From the NCBI GenBank assembly GCA_903895195.1, contig CAITSZ010000013.1:1-32485 (forward strand): a stretch of DNA of 32,485 nt, read 5' to 3'. The stretch's first letter is position 1. The number at the start of each line of letters is the position of its first letter. Shown here one piece after another: positions 7,500 through 16,173 of the stretch. Both the position numbers and the translations under genes were made by a program. Source of the stretch: an uncultured Chlorobiaceae bacterium (GTDB lineage Bacteria; Bacteroidota; Chlorobiia; Chlorobiales; Chlorobiaceae). Under the pieces are notes generated by a model. That model was not told where the DNA came from. It ran no database searches and was given only the letters and a program-made list of their open reading frames with translations.

Positions 7500-7901
7500 T
7501 AGTCACCTCGTTTTTATGATTGTTGATGAACAGGTAAAGCTGCTCTTGAAACGTAAAAGGGAAATCATGAGCCACGATTAATACAATACACAAGCATACC
7601 TTAAAGGTCCATTAAGATGGCCTTAAATGTTGGTTAAAAACATGCTGGAGGCGGCATGATCGCCCGAGGGCTTCTGGATTGGCGGGGCCGATGTTCTTGT
7701 ATTGTTTTATGAATCCGGGCTTAATCAGATGCGTCTCCTGCGGTTTGCTATATTCCGGAGGGCTACTATCAAGGGAGGAAGCTTGCTACAGCTTGCTGAT
7801 AGGCTGTGTAACACGTATCTTCCTCTCAACCCTCATGGAACGCTCAGAGTGACTGAGCTGCATCGTTAGAGAGAGATTCGGTAAACGGACACCATTGGTT
7901 T
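7500..7901. other. 402-bp intergenic stretch between the TPR gene and trpF
   Basis: It should hold promoters for both divergent genes. Near 7604-7624 there is an imperfect inverted repeat (AAGGTCCAT with ATGGCCTT, one bulged base) with no T tail. From 7660 to 7869 one plus-strand frame stays open (listed separately). No tRNA or known riboswitch was recognised. Confidence 0.6.
7660..7869 (+). pseudogene. Possible gene remnant or short unannotated ORF upstream of trpF
   Basis: The frame is open from just after a TGA (7657-7659) to a TAG (7867-7869), 69 sense codons. The only ATG is at 7729 (46 residues: MRLLRFAIF..., ending TELHR). The conceptual product has a protein-like composition (IGGADVLVLFYESGLNQMRL before the ATG), and codons in its first part favour G/C in the third base. 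No ribosome site is seen before the ATG, and the open part upstream of it has no start. It could be the tail of a decayed gene, or chance. No family recognised. Confidence 0.25.
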
Positions 7902-8549
7902 ATGACTAAAATTAAAATCTGCGGAATAACCAGACTTCAGGATGCTCTTGAAGCGAGTCGGGCTGGCGCTGACGCTCTTGGTTTTAATTTCAGCAGCATC
8001 AGCCCCCGGATGATTGACCCTGAAGCGGCAAAGGAGATAATCAGAAAGCTGCCGCCATTTATAGAGTCAGCAGGCATTTTTGTCGATCAGACACCCGCAG
8101 AAATCAATGCGATATGCCGGTTCTGTAATCTCGATATAGCACAACTGCACGACGAACACTACAGCGCTAAAGATGCCCGATCCATTACCAATGCAAAAGT
8201 AATTAAGGTTTATCGTCCTCTTGATGACTTTGCAGTTGGAGAGGTGCTTGACTTTGCAAAAGAGAGCGGCATCAATACCTTTCTGTTCGACGCCTACCAG
8301 GCAGGAGTGCCTGGCGGGACGGGACAGAGTATCAGAGCCGGTCTTGCAGCGCGAATCTTCAATGAACTGGAGAGCTCATGCTTCGCAATTTTGGCTGGAG
8401 GGCTGAACGAATTAAACGTCAGCGATGCCATTATAAGTACACATCCATATGCTGTCGATACAGCAAGCGGAGTTGAAAGCTCTCCGGGATTAAAAGACCC
8501 TAATAAAATCCGCGCATTTATCCGAGCAATACGCCAGTGTAGGGATTAA
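7902..8549 (+). CDS. trpF: Phosphoribosylanthranilate isomerase
   Basis: TrpF converts N-(5'-phosphoribosyl)-anthranilate to CdRP in tryptophan synthesis. The 215-residue protein is a full-length single-domain TIM barrel. The catalytic Cys is C7 in KICGIT (5-10) and the catalytic Asp is D130 in LFDAYQAG. The phosphate-binding glycine loops are PGGTGQS (137-143) and LAGGLN. The usual QLHG motif reads QLHD (81-84), a small deviation. The start is ATG with no clear ribosome site. No other trp genes adjoin it, as is common when trp genes are scattered. It converges on the alpha/beta hydrolase, with stop codons 2 bp apart. Confidence 0.96.
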   Translation: MTKIKICGITRLQDALEASRAGADALGFNFSSISPRMIDPEAAKEIIRKLPPFIESAGIFVDQTPAEINAICRFCNLDIAQLHDEHYSAKDARSITNAKVIKVYRPLDDFAVGEVLDFAKESGINTFLFDAYQAGVPGGTGQSIRAGLAARIFNELESSCFAILAGGLNELNVSDAIISTHPYAVDTASGVESSPGLKDPNKIRAFIRAIRQCRD

Positions 8550-8551
8550 AC

Positions 8552-9508
8552 TTAACTACAGGCTGCTACCTGTCTGACGATTAACTCAGAGGCTGTTTCA
8601 GGCAATTCAACCGTGATCAGGTGCCCGCACTCCGGGACACAGACATAGATGCCTTTCCGGGCATACTCCTTCAGGATTTTGGTATTTTCGCTGGTCATGA
8701 TCGAATCACCCTCACCGGCAACAAACTGAATAGGGATATCTACTGCTGCAACCATAGCGGGCACTGATTCGGTAATTTCGAAGGAGGTTATCTGACGGGT
8801 TGTCTGATCGATAGCTTCGGGAGCACAGAGACCGAGGCTTTTAAAGCCTATAAGAATATCGTGAAGCATTACCGTGTTTTTGGCCAGAACAAGCCGGGCA
8901 AAGATATAGGCTGGGAGCCACCACGTGAGCTTACGCAAAAGATTATTGAACATAAACGTAATGGTGCCGGTAGCAAAGTTTTTGATGAACTCGCTATTGT
9001 GCAGGTATCCGAAATTAAAGAAGGTCATCGAACGGATCAGTTCGGGATGAACACGAGCGTAGTCAAGCGCTACAAACGGGCCGAAAGAGAATGCCGCGAT
9101 ATGAAATTGTCCAAGACCAAGCTTAATGACAAGTTCATGGAGATCATGTGCAAAAAAATCAATATGGTAGTGGTTTTTTGGATCAGGATCAGACCATCCA
9201 TGCCCTCGCATATCATAGGCTATCGTTCGAATCCCCCGGTCATTGAGATACTTGATCACATGATGCCACCACATCCACCAGCAATCCCAGCCATGAATCA
9301 GCAGCACGGTCTGTGCCGCGTCTTTCGGTCCTGAATCATGATAATGATGGACAATACCATTAAGCTCGATAAAGCAGCTCTTTTCCATTAACTCAAGCTC
9401 ATAGGTTGCACGCTTTACAGCTGCGTTGTCCGTTGAGGACTGGAGCTCGAGGAGTTCCTTGCGATAGTTGGTAAATTTCTGTGTGGGGGGTGACTGATGG
9501 TGTGTCAT
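8552..9508 (-). CDS. Alpha/beta hydrolase
   Basis: This 318-residue protein has an alpha/beta-hydrolase fold. The HG oxyanion motif is LLIHGWD (69-75), the nucleophile elbow is AFSFGP with Ser141, the acid is Asp268 in GEGDS, and the general base is His296 in CGHLI. RGHGWSD (101-107) is the usual strand-4 motif. The N-terminal 45 residues are polar and mostly helical, and the lid region (about 165-225) is rich in aromatic residues. No signal peptide, so cytosolic. Esterase, lipase, epoxide hydrolase-like or dehalogenase-like activity is possible, and the substrate cannot be told. It is transcribed alone; the upstream region also follows the antiporter gene on the same strand. Confidence 0.9.
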   Translation of the reverse strand: MTHHQSPPTQKFTNYRKELLELQSSTDNAAVKRATYELELMEKSCFIELNGIVHHYHDSGPKDAAQTVLLIHGWDCWWMWWHHVIKYLNDRGIRTIAYDMRGHGWSDPDPKNHYHIDFFAHDLHELVIKLGLGQFHIAAFSFGPFVALDYARVHPELIRSMTFFNFGYLHNSEFIKNFATGTITFMFNNLLRKLTWWLPAYIFARLVLAKNTVMLHDILIGFKSLGLCAPEAIDQTTRQITSFEITESVPAMVAAVDIPIQFVAGEGDSIMTSENTKILKEYARKGIYVCVPECGHLITVELPETASELIVRQVAACS

Positions 9509-9634
9509 AACGCATATCGAGTGTAGGTGAAGAGAGATATGGTCTTATTTTCAATAAATATACAAAAATATTGGCCATGATATGGAAATGTGAAAAGAAC
9601 GATGATCTGAGGCAAAAAAAGAAAGGCACAATGC

Positions 9635-11389
9635 TTATTTGAGCGTCACGGGAGTTGTGGAAAATATTTTTTCACATTCTCGTCTTATGATCTCCTGCTG
9701 CTCGAGAATAAGTTCTGGTTCGACGGTAAAATGGTTAAGCAGGAGCGAAAATATCTGGATGGACGTTTCAAATTTTTCAGTTACGACAACATCAGCTCCT
9801 GCTTTGTAAAGTGCTGCTACATCATCAAGAGTTCTTGCTCTTACAATAATGAAGGCTTTTTTGTTGATCTGGCGGATCACCGCTATACTTTGGTCGATTG
9901 CGTTTGCATCTGAAATTCCAAGGACAACCGCACGGGCATGATCTATCCCGGCACGGAGAAGGGCTTTTTTATCAGTACAGTCTCCGTAAAATATCGGTTC
10001 TCCCTTTTTTCTCATGATCTTTACCATAACCCTGTCAATTTCCAGCACAGAGTATGAGATGTTTGTTGCATGAAGCACTGCTGCAACGTTCTGGCCGTTG
10101 ATGCCAAACCCTATAATAGCGGCATGAATCTCTCCGGCACAAATAATGGTGCTGTCGGGGGGGCGAACAGGAAGAGCGGTGGAATCCTTTGAGACTAAAG
10201 GAATAAAGCCGAGAGCCGGGACCATCTGATCGGCAAATTTCGGAGCAATGGCAATCATTGCGGGAGTAACAATCATGGTGACTACACTGATAGCCAGCAT
10301 TGCCTGAAAAACCTCATGATTTATAAGGTTGTTCTTTAAACCGGTCTCTGCCAGTACGAAAGAGAACTCGCCGATCTGGGCAAGCGCCATGCCGGCCATC
10401 ATGCTGACCCTCGGCGAGTTGCCGAGAGAAAGAGATACCCCGGCAACTATCAATCCTTTAACGAGGAGAACAACAAGAGCTATTGAAACAAAAAACGGCA
10501 GATTAATCATCTTGATGTCGAGCAGAAGCCCTACGGATATAAAAAAGATACTGCTGAAGGCTTCACGAAAGGGATCGATGGTCACACTTATCTGATGACT
10601 TTCGTCGGTACTGGCTATAATCATACCGGCAACGAATGAACCAAGAGCCAGCGAGAGCCCTACAAGAGAGGTCAGATAGGCTGCACCGAAGCAAATGACA
10701 AGAGCCCCTATCACCAGAACTTCACGGGCATGAAGGGAGGCAATAAGACGAACCATTTTCGGCATGAGAAGCCTGAAACTGATAAATATGGCGGCTGCAA
10801 ACAGAAGGATGATGCCTATTTTTTGAGCAAGCAAAGCGAAAGAGAGCGTCGCCTGGGGATTAAGCAAATTAATCCCGATCAGGAGGGGAACAATCGCTAT
10901 ATCCTGAAAAATCAGTATTCCCAATGCAATCCGGCCATAGGGTAAGGTAAGCTCGTCCCGGTCGGCAAGAATTTTCAGACAGATCGCCGTACTGCTGACT
11001 GAAAAGGTAAATCCAAGAAAGAGTGCAGCGGAAAACGTAATGTCCCGTCCTATGGCAAACATGAACCAGTAGGAAAGAGCACTGATAGATATACCGGTAA
11101 AAAGCATCTGAACGACACCGCCAACAAGAACAATGTTTTTCAGTTTTTTAAGATCATCGAGCGAAAACTCCAGGCCGATGGTGAAGAGGAGAAGAATGAC
11201 GCCAAGCTCTGCAAGTGTTGCAATGAGCTTCTGGTCATAGACTGCACCAATACCTGACGGGCCTATAAGAATGCCCGTAAAAATCAACCCGATAACCGAG
11301 GGGATTTTCAGCTTCTGGAAAACCAGAATAATGGCTACAGCAAGAGCACCTATAAGTACCAGTTCACCAAGAAAATCGAATTCGTGCAT
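9635..11389 (-). CDS. Kef/CPA2-type monovalent cation:proton antiporter with RCK (TrkA-N) domain
   Basis: This 584-residue membrane protein has about 12-13 hydrophobic segments over residues 1-390, with the CPA2 pattern GLIFTGILIGPSGIG near 33-47 and LLLFTIGLEFSL near 66-77. A linker of about 30 residues leads to a cytosolic Rossmann RCK-N domain (about 420-540). Its nucleotide loop is IIGFGINGQNVAAVL, with an acidic LEID at the end of beta2 and a GDCTDK-type loop. Family knowledge: such proteins exchange K+ or Na+ for H+ and are gated by nucleotides or glutathione adducts. The strong RCK region suggests a K+ efflux type (KefB/C- or YbaL-like). The short C-terminal tail indicates that no TrkA-C domain is present. 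The start is ATG with no obvious ribosome site. Confidence 0.9.
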   Translation of the reverse strand: MHEFDFLGELVLIGALAVAIILVFQKLKIPSVIGLIFTGILIGPSGIGAVYDQKLIATLAELGVILLLFTIGLEFSLDDLKKLKNIVLVGGVVQMLFTGISISALSYWFMFAIGRDITFSAALFLGFTFSVSSTAICLKILADRDELTLPYGRIALGILIFQDIAIVPLLIGINLLNPQATLSFALLAQKIGIILLFAAAIFISFRLLMPKMVRLIASLHAREVLVIGALVICFGAAYLTSLVGLSLALGSFVAGMIIASTDESHQISVTIDPFREAFSSIFFISVGLLLDIKMINLPFFVSIALVVLLVKGLIVAGVSLSLGNSPRVSMMAGMALAQIGEFSFVLAETGLKNNLINHEVFQAMLAISVVTMIVTPAMIAIAPKFADQMVPALGFIPLVSKDSTALPVRPPDSTIICAGEIHAAIIGFGINGQNVAAVLHATNISYSVLEIDRVMVKIMRKKGEPIFYGDCTDKKALLRAGIDHARAVVLGISDANAIDQSIAVIRQINKKAFIIVRARTLDDVAALYKAGADVVVTEKFETSIQIFSLLLNHFTVEPELILEQQEIIRRECEKIFSTTPVTLK

Positions 11390-11403
11390 GGAAAGAGAGT
11401 ATT

Positions 11404-11429
11404 GAGTGCCGAGTGCTGAGTGCTGAGTG
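11404..11429. repeat. Short tandem 7-bp repeat
   Basis: GAGTGCC, GAGTGCT, GAGTGCT and a partial GAGTG follow each other directly, 15 bp upstream of the antiporter start codon. The unit occurs only here in the window. It may be a slippage-prone site in the antiporter leader. Confidence 0.7.
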
Positions 11430-11658
11430 AAAAGTTGTGGCTTAGATGTGACGCAACTTGATTTCGTTTGGGTATCTTTATTTATAAGGAAATAAAAAGA
11501 TACAGAAAAGTATTTTGTAAGGATAGAGGCTGAATTATATAATAAAAGAGGTTATAGGGGCAGGACAATAGCGTACATTAATCAAGCCTGGCACTATACT
11601 GTTTTTTTATTACCAGAATCATCTCTGGATTCCTTATAACATTTACGATGGAGCTGTT

Positions 11659-11946
11659 ATGCCCGTTCAAGCAGTCTATATTACTGTCATTCTTCTTTTT
11701 GTCGCCATATTTCCGCTCCCTCTGGAGTTTTATTCATTTCTGAGAGTTGTTGCCGGGGGAACTTTTGCCTGGGGTGCTTACAGAAATTTCGGGAAAAAAC
11801 TGTTCTTACTGCCACTGCTCTATTCGCTTTTCGCTATTGTATTCAATCCGATTATGGAAATTAATCTGGCCAGGGAGTTCTGGATACCGATTGACCTTGT
11901 TGCTGCAGTAATCCTGCTTTTAACAAAGGATCATATCGCAGAATAG
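11659..11946 (+). CDS. Small integral membrane protein, DUF6804-like
   Basis: This 95-residue protein has three or four hydrophobic helices (about 4-20, 25-41, 47-64 and 74-88). The segment FNPIMEINLAREFWIPIDL (62-80) matches a widespread family of small membrane proteins of about 90-100 residues with the pattern FNP...L.RE.W..ID. The assignment to DUF6804 is from memory. No function is known. The ATG has GGAG 6 nt upstream. It stands alone and is convergent with rubrerythrin, sharing the hairpin at 11971-11993. Confidence 0.75.
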   Translation: MPVQAVYITVILLFVAIFPLPLEFYSFLRVVAGGTFAWGAYRNFGKKLFLLPLLYSLFAIVFNPIMEINLAREFWIPIDLVAAVILLLTKDHIAE

Positions 11947-11960
11947 AAGAACAACTGCGG

Positions 11961-11993
11961 GGATTAAATAAAGGCGGCTCAATGAACCGCCTT
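11961..11993 (-). terminator. Intrinsic terminator after rubrerythrin
   Basis: AAGGCGG (11971-11977) pairs with CCGCCTT (11987-11993), with an extra TC/GA pair near the loop. On the minus strand it is followed by TTTATTTAATCC. It sits 22 bp past the rubrerythrin stop. On the plus strand it lacks a T tail but may still end the small membrane-protein transcript. Confidence 0.8.
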
Positions 11994-12015
11994 CCTAATG
12001 ACAATTGCGAATCTG

Positions 12016-12513
12016 TTACACCTGAACAAACTGCGAAGCCGTTGCTCCGCAAATCGGACAAATTGCCGGTGGCTTGGCGAGCTCAATGTGACCGCAGAAG
12101 GGACACAGCCAAACCTCAGTTGCAGCAATATCCTTACCGTTACGAACTGCTTCCAGTGCCTGCTTATAGAGTTCAGCGTGCTGACGTTCTGCTTTGAGCG
12201 CAAACGCAAACATCTTTTTTGCAGGATGATTATCAGTTTCAGCCTGCTTGAGCATAGGCGGATACATTTCTGTATGCTCAAAGGTTTCGCCACCAATGGC
12301 AGCCTGCAGATTGTCGGCTGTTGAGCCTATTCCGCCAAGAGCCAACAGATGACCTGCGGCATGGATCGATTCTGCCTGGGCTGTTGTACGGAACAACCTG
12401 GCGATATTACCAAACCCCGCTTTTTCTGCTTCATTTGCAAACGCAAGGTACTTCTGGTTGGCCTGACTCTCACCGGCAAAAGCTTCTTTCAGATTATCAT
12501 TCGTTGTAGACAT
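12016..12513 (-). CDS. rbr: Rubrerythrin
   Basis: Rubrerythrin reduces hydrogen peroxide in anaerobes using a di-iron site and a rubredoxin-type iron. The 165-residue protein has an N-terminal four-helix ferritin-like domain, with Glu15 in FAGESQANQKY, AESIHAAG near 47-54 and E109/H112 in ERQHAELY. A C-terminal rubredoxin-like knuckle has C137/C140 (CPFC) and C152/C155 (CPIC). The ATG is preceded by a strong ribosome site, AAAGGAGAA. A CAATCGATTG palindrome at 12554-12563, about 45 bp upstream of the start, could be an operator but does not match a known PerR box. It is expected in the cytosol as oxidative-stress protection of a strict anaerobe. Confidence 0.96.
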   Translation of the reverse strand: MSTTNDNLKEAFAGESQANQKYLAFANEAEKAGFGNIARLFRTTAQAESIHAAGHLLALGGIGSTADNLQAAIGGETFEHTEMYPPMLKQAETDNHPAKKMFAFALKAERQHAELYKQALEAVRNGKDIAATEVWLCPFCGHIELAKPPAICPICGATASQFVQV

Positions 12514-12689
12514 AAGTGTTGGTTCTCCTTTTATTTTGTTGTTTCTAATTGGACAATCGATTGAACTGAAGGACAGTACGCATAATTCCCGGGATAATCC
12601 AACAGCATAACTGAGTTAATCGTTTTATTAAAACTTACAGGAATATCGGGTGTGTCGCCAGAGATGTAGTATGTTCCACACGGTGCAGA

Positions 12690-13286
12690 TTACAGTTTAT
12701 TGTTCTTCCAGTAGTAATAGATCTTGACGACAAAATCGGGCAGCAGAGTAACCATGTCGGAAATTTCTTCTTTCTTCAAAGCTTTATAATCATCGGTGAC
12801 TTTACTGAGTATCAACATCGGCATGCCCAGCATTCCGGTTTCTTCATTAGCAAAAAGCGGCTTCCATGATTCATGTTTCAACTCTATCCCTATCGTGAAT
12901 CCCAGAGCCCAATCTTCAATGGCTTTTTCCTTTTCCTGCTTGGTAGAGTATTTGACCCGCTCAAACATCGGTTTAAATCCATCAGGATCAGCATGAAACT
13001 GCTTTTCCGTGGTGTGCATATAACGAACAAGCAACTCCCCTATCACTTTTTCTTCTTCCGGCGATGAAAAACAGGGCCCCTCGCTCTTTTCCTGATTCCA
13101 GATATAGGAAATCCAGATATCAGGTTTTATAACCTCAGGGCCAACAGTCAGTGCTGTCATATAGCCATCAACCATTTCAATCGAAGAGAAGGACTCTTCA
13201 GGCCTCAAGTCTGATAAAAGAAAGCTTTTCAGCTGGGCAAACTCCTCAACAGAGAGGGGGGAAAGCAGGGGAAGGGAAGGGTTCAT
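12690..13286 (-). CDS. UPF0149 (YgfB/YecA-like) family protein
   Basis: This 198-residue protein reads from ATG 13286; a TTG three codons earlier is also open, but neither has a ribosome site. The N-terminal part, with PLSVEEFAQLKSFLL followed by SSIEMVDGYMTAL and a WISYIW stretch, matches the all-helical UPF0149/YecA family. No C-terminal SEC-C zinc motif is present, so it is the short form. The family's role is poorly known. It is cytosolic, with no transmembrane segment. It lies upstream of rubrerythrin on the same strand with a 176-bp gap, so it is probably a separate unit. Confidence 0.82.
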   Translation of the reverse strand: MNPSLPLLSPLSVEEFAQLKSFLLSDLRPEESFSSIEMVDGYMTALTVGPEVIKPDIWISYIWNQEKSEGPCFSSPEEEKVIGELLVRYMHTTEKQFHADPDGFKPMFERVKYSTKQEKEKAIEDWALGFTIGIELKHESWKPLFANEETGMLGMPMLILSKVTDDYKALKKEEISDMVTLLPDFVVKIYYYWKNNKL

Positions 13287-13508
13287 GCTATGCAAGTATG
13301 TATGTTTTATTATGCCTATTGTCTTTGAATATCTTCAATTTGATCCTGCTTTTCGCAAAATACGCAATGACAAGGCAGTTTTTACAAGGTATATGAAAAT
13401 AATACTCTACAGGAATTCCGGCAACGTTGGTATACAGGGAGAAAATATATATATAGAACCCCATGCCAGCCTATGGCTACATTGTTCATTTTTTTTCGGA
13501 AGCATATC

Positions 13509-15215
13509 ATGTTTAAACCAAAGTTATTTTCAATTTTACCGGAGCTCACCCCTGACCGGATATTGAAGGATGTTGTATCGGGCGTAATGGTGGGCATTGT
13601 TGCTTTACCGCTGGCGATAGCTTTTGCAATTGCATCGGGTGTCTCACCTGAAAAGGGCCTTATAAGTGCTGTTGTCGGAGGATTTCTTGTCTCTTTTCTT
13701 GGCGGAAGCAGAGTCCAGATAGGCGGACCTACAGGTGCCTTTATTGTGATTCTTTATGGAATTGTGCAGCAATACGGCATAAACGGCTTGATGCTTGCGA
13801 CAATCATGTCGGGCATTATTCTTATGATTATGGGCTTCGCGCAGTTCGGCTCTCTGATCAAGTTTATTCCTTATCCTGTTATTGTTGGGTTTACAAGCGG
13901 TATTGCCGTCATTATCTTTTCCAGTCAAGTCAAAGATTTTTTTGGTCTGAACATCGCCACAGTACCCTCAGATTTTATCGGGAAGTGGACAGCCTATGGT
14001 CATAATATCGGGTCACTCGATCTTTCCAGTTTATTGATCGGTATGCTTGCCCTGCTGATTATTATTTTCTGGCCGAAAATTTCCAGAAAAGTTCCCGGCT
14101 CACTTATTGCCATCATTGTTACAACGCTAAGTGTGCAATACTTTCACCTTCATGTGGCTACTATTGAGTCTCGTTTCGGTGAAATACCTTCCATGATTCC
14201 TCCGCCCTCTCTCCCCTTCTTTGATTTTGCCACTGTCCGGCAGCTCATCATGCCGGCAACCACAATTGCCTTGCTTGGCGCCATTGAAGCACTGCTTTCT
14301 GCCGTTGTAGCTGATGGTATGATAGGAAGCCGCCATAAATCAAATATGGAGTTGATCGCCCAGGGTGCTGCAAATATTATAACCCCGCTTTTCGGCGGCT
14401 TACCCGTTACCGGAGCTATAGCCCGCACTGCTACCAATGTCAAAAATGGTGGAAGGACACCTATCGCCGGAATGGTTCATGCTATAACCCTTCTTTTGAT
14501 TATGCTTTTGTTTGGCACATGGGCGAAGCTCATCCCTATGCCTGCTCTGGCGGCAATCCTTATCATTGTAGCATGGAACATGAGCGAAGTCAAGGTTTTC
14601 CGTGAGCTTCTGAAAAGCCCGAGAAGTGATGTTATTGTGTTAGTAACTACATTTGGCCTCACTGTTGTGTTTGACTTGACACTTGCCATAGAGATCGGCA
14701 TGCTGCTCTCGGTGGTTCTGTTCATGCAGAGAATGGCGCAGCTCTCCAATGTCGGGGTAATTACAAAGGATCTGAAGGACAGCGATGAAGAGGAGGATCC
14801 CAACACTATCGTGACAAGGAAAGTACCTGATGGTGTAGAGGTTTTTGAGTTTAACGGTCCCTTTTTCTTTGGGGCGGCAAGCAAATTCAGAGAAGCGATG
14901 CATATCGTCGAAAAGTCGCCTAAAATCCGGATCATCAGAATGCGGAATGTGCTTTCGATTGATGCAACGGGCCTGAATATGATGAAGGAACTTCTCAAAG
15001 AGTGCAACAAAGCAGAGACCAGACTGATCTTATCGGGCGTTCATGCTCAACCGCTCTTTGCTCTTCAGCAGTATGGACTGTATGATGACATCGGTGAAGA
15101 AAATATATTCGGGAATATTGATGATGCGCTCGATCATGCAAGAGAGATTCTAGGAATACCAAAACTTGGTCGTCAACTCGACTTTGTGCCTACGGTTGAA
15201 AGGGAAAAGTTATGA
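13509..15215 (+). CDS. SulP-family anion transporter with STAS domain
   Basis: This 568-residue inner-membrane transporter has about 10-14 hydrophobic segments up to residue 415. They include the SulP start pattern ([20 protein letters not shown] near 20-39), [14 protein letters not shown] near 65-78 and [16 protein letters not shown] near 296-311. A C-terminal STAS domain (about 440-555) follows, with the [17 protein letters not shown] core. Family members carry sulfate, bicarbonate or other anions, usually by H+ or Na+ symport; the substrate here is unproven. The start at 13509 is chosen over an in-frame ATG at 13473 because it has GGAAG about 8 nt upstream and the conserved region begins there. 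An acidic linker (DSDEEEDPN) joins the membrane and STAS parts. Transcribed alone. Confidence 0.92.
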   Translation: MFKPKLFSILPELTPDRILKDVVSGVMVGIVALPLAIAFAIASGVSPEKGLISAVVGGFLVSFLGGSRVQIGGPTGAFIVILYGIVQQYGINGLMLATIMSGIILMIMGFAQFGSLIKFIPYPVIVGFTSGIAVIIFSSQVKDFFGLNIATVPSDFIGKWTAYGHNIGSLDLSSLLIGMLALLIIIFWPKISRKVPGSLIAIIVTTLSVQYFHLHVATIESRFGEIPSMIPPPSLPFFDFATVRQLIMPATTIALLGAIEALLSAVVADGMIGSRHKSNMELIAQGAANIITPLFGGLPVTGAIARTATNVKNGGRTPIAGMVHAITLLLIMLLFGTWAKLIPMPALAAILIIVAWNMSEVKVFRELLKSPRSDVIVLVTTFGLTVVFDLTLAIEIGMLLSVVLFMQRMAQLSNVGVITKDLKDSDEEEDPNTIVTRKVPDGVEVFEFNGPFFFGAASKFREAMHIVEKSPKIRIIRMRNVLSIDATGLNMMKELLKECNKAETRLILSGVHAQPLFALQQYGLYDDIGEENIFGNIDDALDHAREILGIPKLGRQLDFVPTVEREKL

Positions 15216-15246
15216 CCTCCCTTTAACGGAAGCCTGATGTTATGAC

Positions 15247-15284
15247 TTGGGAGAGAGCAGGATCTTCATTTCGACCTCTCTCAA
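15247..15284. repeat. Inverted repeat between sulP-like gene and the 86-residue hypothetical
   Basis: TTGGGAGAG (15247-15255) pairs with CTCTCTCAA (15276-15284) with one G-T pair, 20-nt loop. It is followed on the plus strand by an A run rather than a T run, so it is not a typical intrinsic terminator in either direction. Confidence 0.45.
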
Positions 15285-15306
15285 AAAAAAATAGGAACTA
15301 TAGAGA

Positions 15307-15567
15307 TTACTGTTCTTTACTGCTGTAGGTGCGAATGCTCGAAATTGCTTTTATATCATAATAGCTGTTGACGCTGGCACCTTCTTTTGAGTCCTCAGTC
15401 ACCCTCAAAAAAAGATCACTGATAAAGAGGACTGCATCTTCATAGATTTTACCTTCGTTGAGCTGCAACTTTACTCCTTTTCGAATTTTTCTTGACATCG
15501 TTCCGTGCAAGGGAACTGAAGAATACTCAAGCACTTTTTCCCACGCCTGCAGGTTATTTTCAGCCAT
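15307..15567 (-). CDS. Hypothetical protein, 86 residues
   Basis: This small soluble protein has no signal peptide, membrane segment or recognised motif. It is mixed alpha/beta by composition, with a hydrophobic AVLFISDLFLRV strand pair (about 45-56) and a Ser/Tyr-rich C-terminus. The ATG start has no strong ribosome site. It is divergent from the ArsC-like gene across a 149-bp AT-rich region and may share control with it. It may be a conserved Chlorobi hypothetical, but function is unknown. Confidence 0.6.
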   Translation of the reverse strand: MAENNLQAWEKVLEYSSVPLHGTMSRKIRKGVKLQLNEGKIYEDAVLFISDLFLRVTEDSKEGASVNSYYDIKAISSIRTYSSKEQ

Positions 15568-15636
15568 AGTCTTAATAAATTATTTGTTGAGATAATGTTA
15601 ATTAACCTTATTTTATTCCACATACTTAACGATTAG

Positions 15637-15660
15637 TCTTATTTATTTAGAATAATAAGA
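15637..15660. promoter_or_regulatory. AT-rich inverted repeat in a divergent promoter region
   Basis: TCTTATT (15637-15643) and AATAAGA (15654-15660) are perfect inverted arms with a 10-nt spacer. They lie in the 149-bp AT-rich gap between two divergent genes (15567 and 15717), the expected place for an operator or bidirectional promoter. The regulator is unknown, and the site may simply reflect the high AT content. Confidence 0.3.
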
Positions 15661-15716
15661 TTTTATTCCTTAAAATAAAACAACAGCGATATCTTAAAAC
15701 CTCGAGTATAACCATC

Positions 15717-16166
15717 ATGGGAACGATACTTTTTTACGAAAAACCCGGGTGCCAGAACAATATCAGGCAAAAGGGTATCCTTGAGCTCTCGGGGCATTTG
15801 GTTGAATCAGTAAATCTGCTCCGGCACCCATGGACAAAAGAGGAGCTTAGCTGCTACCTGGGAGTTAAACCTGTTGCCGAGTGCTTCAATATGGCGGCAC
15901 CAGCTGTTAAATCCGGTGCAGTAAACCCAGTTGATTTTTCGAAAGAGGAGGCTCTGGATATGATGATCAAGGATCCTTTGCTGATCAGGCGGCCGCTAAT
16001 GAAGATTGGCAATCATTGTATTCAAGGTTTTGATAGAGCTGCGCTGCAGAATCTGATCAATCTTAAACCAGCTGAGGATGGAGATACCATAGAGGAAACT
16101 TCCGGGATGAAGGATATGAATTCATGCCACAATTTCAACAACGCATCATGCATAAATCAGGGGTAA
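15717..16166 (+). CDS. ArsC-like, nitrogenase-associated-type protein
   Basis: This 149-residue protein has a thioredoxin-like ArsC fold. It begins ILFYEKPGCQNN, with the single Cys12 in the position of the ArsC active-site cysteine. It continues with HPWTKEEL (37-44), a helix, and IRRPLMKIGNHCIQGFD (91-107), which resembles the ArsC RRP-type motif. Length and layout match the ArsC-related 'nitrogenase-associated protein' group (TIGR01616-like, from memory) better than true arsenate reductase. The C-terminal 30 residues are polar, acidic and contain two Cys. The start is ATG. A small hypothetical gene begins 7 bp after its stop, indicating an operon. No nif or ars genes are in the window, so the role is uncertain. 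Confidence 0.75.
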   Translation: MGTILFYEKPGCQNNIRQKGILELSGHLVESVNLLRHPWTKEELSCYLGVKPVAECFNMAAPAVKSGAVNPVDFSKEEALDMMIKDPLLIRRPLMKIGNHCIQGFDRAALQNLINLKPAEDGDTIEETSGMKDMNSCHNFNNASCINQG

Positions 16167-16173
16167 CGAAACT

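Noticed and set aside
11589-11605. Sigma54-like TGGCAC element
   Set aside because: The -24 half is good, but the expected TTGC at -12 is missing (TGTTT instead).
13285-13566. Plus-strand frame of 93 codons overlapping the SulP start
   Set aside because: It runs 58 bp into the SulP gene in another frame, lacks a ribosome site and has no recognisable domain.
15247-15284. Hairpin after the SulP gene as an intrinsic terminator
   Set aside because: The stem is followed by A residues on the plus strand, and the T run on the minus strand precedes the stem, so it is listed only as an inverted repeat.
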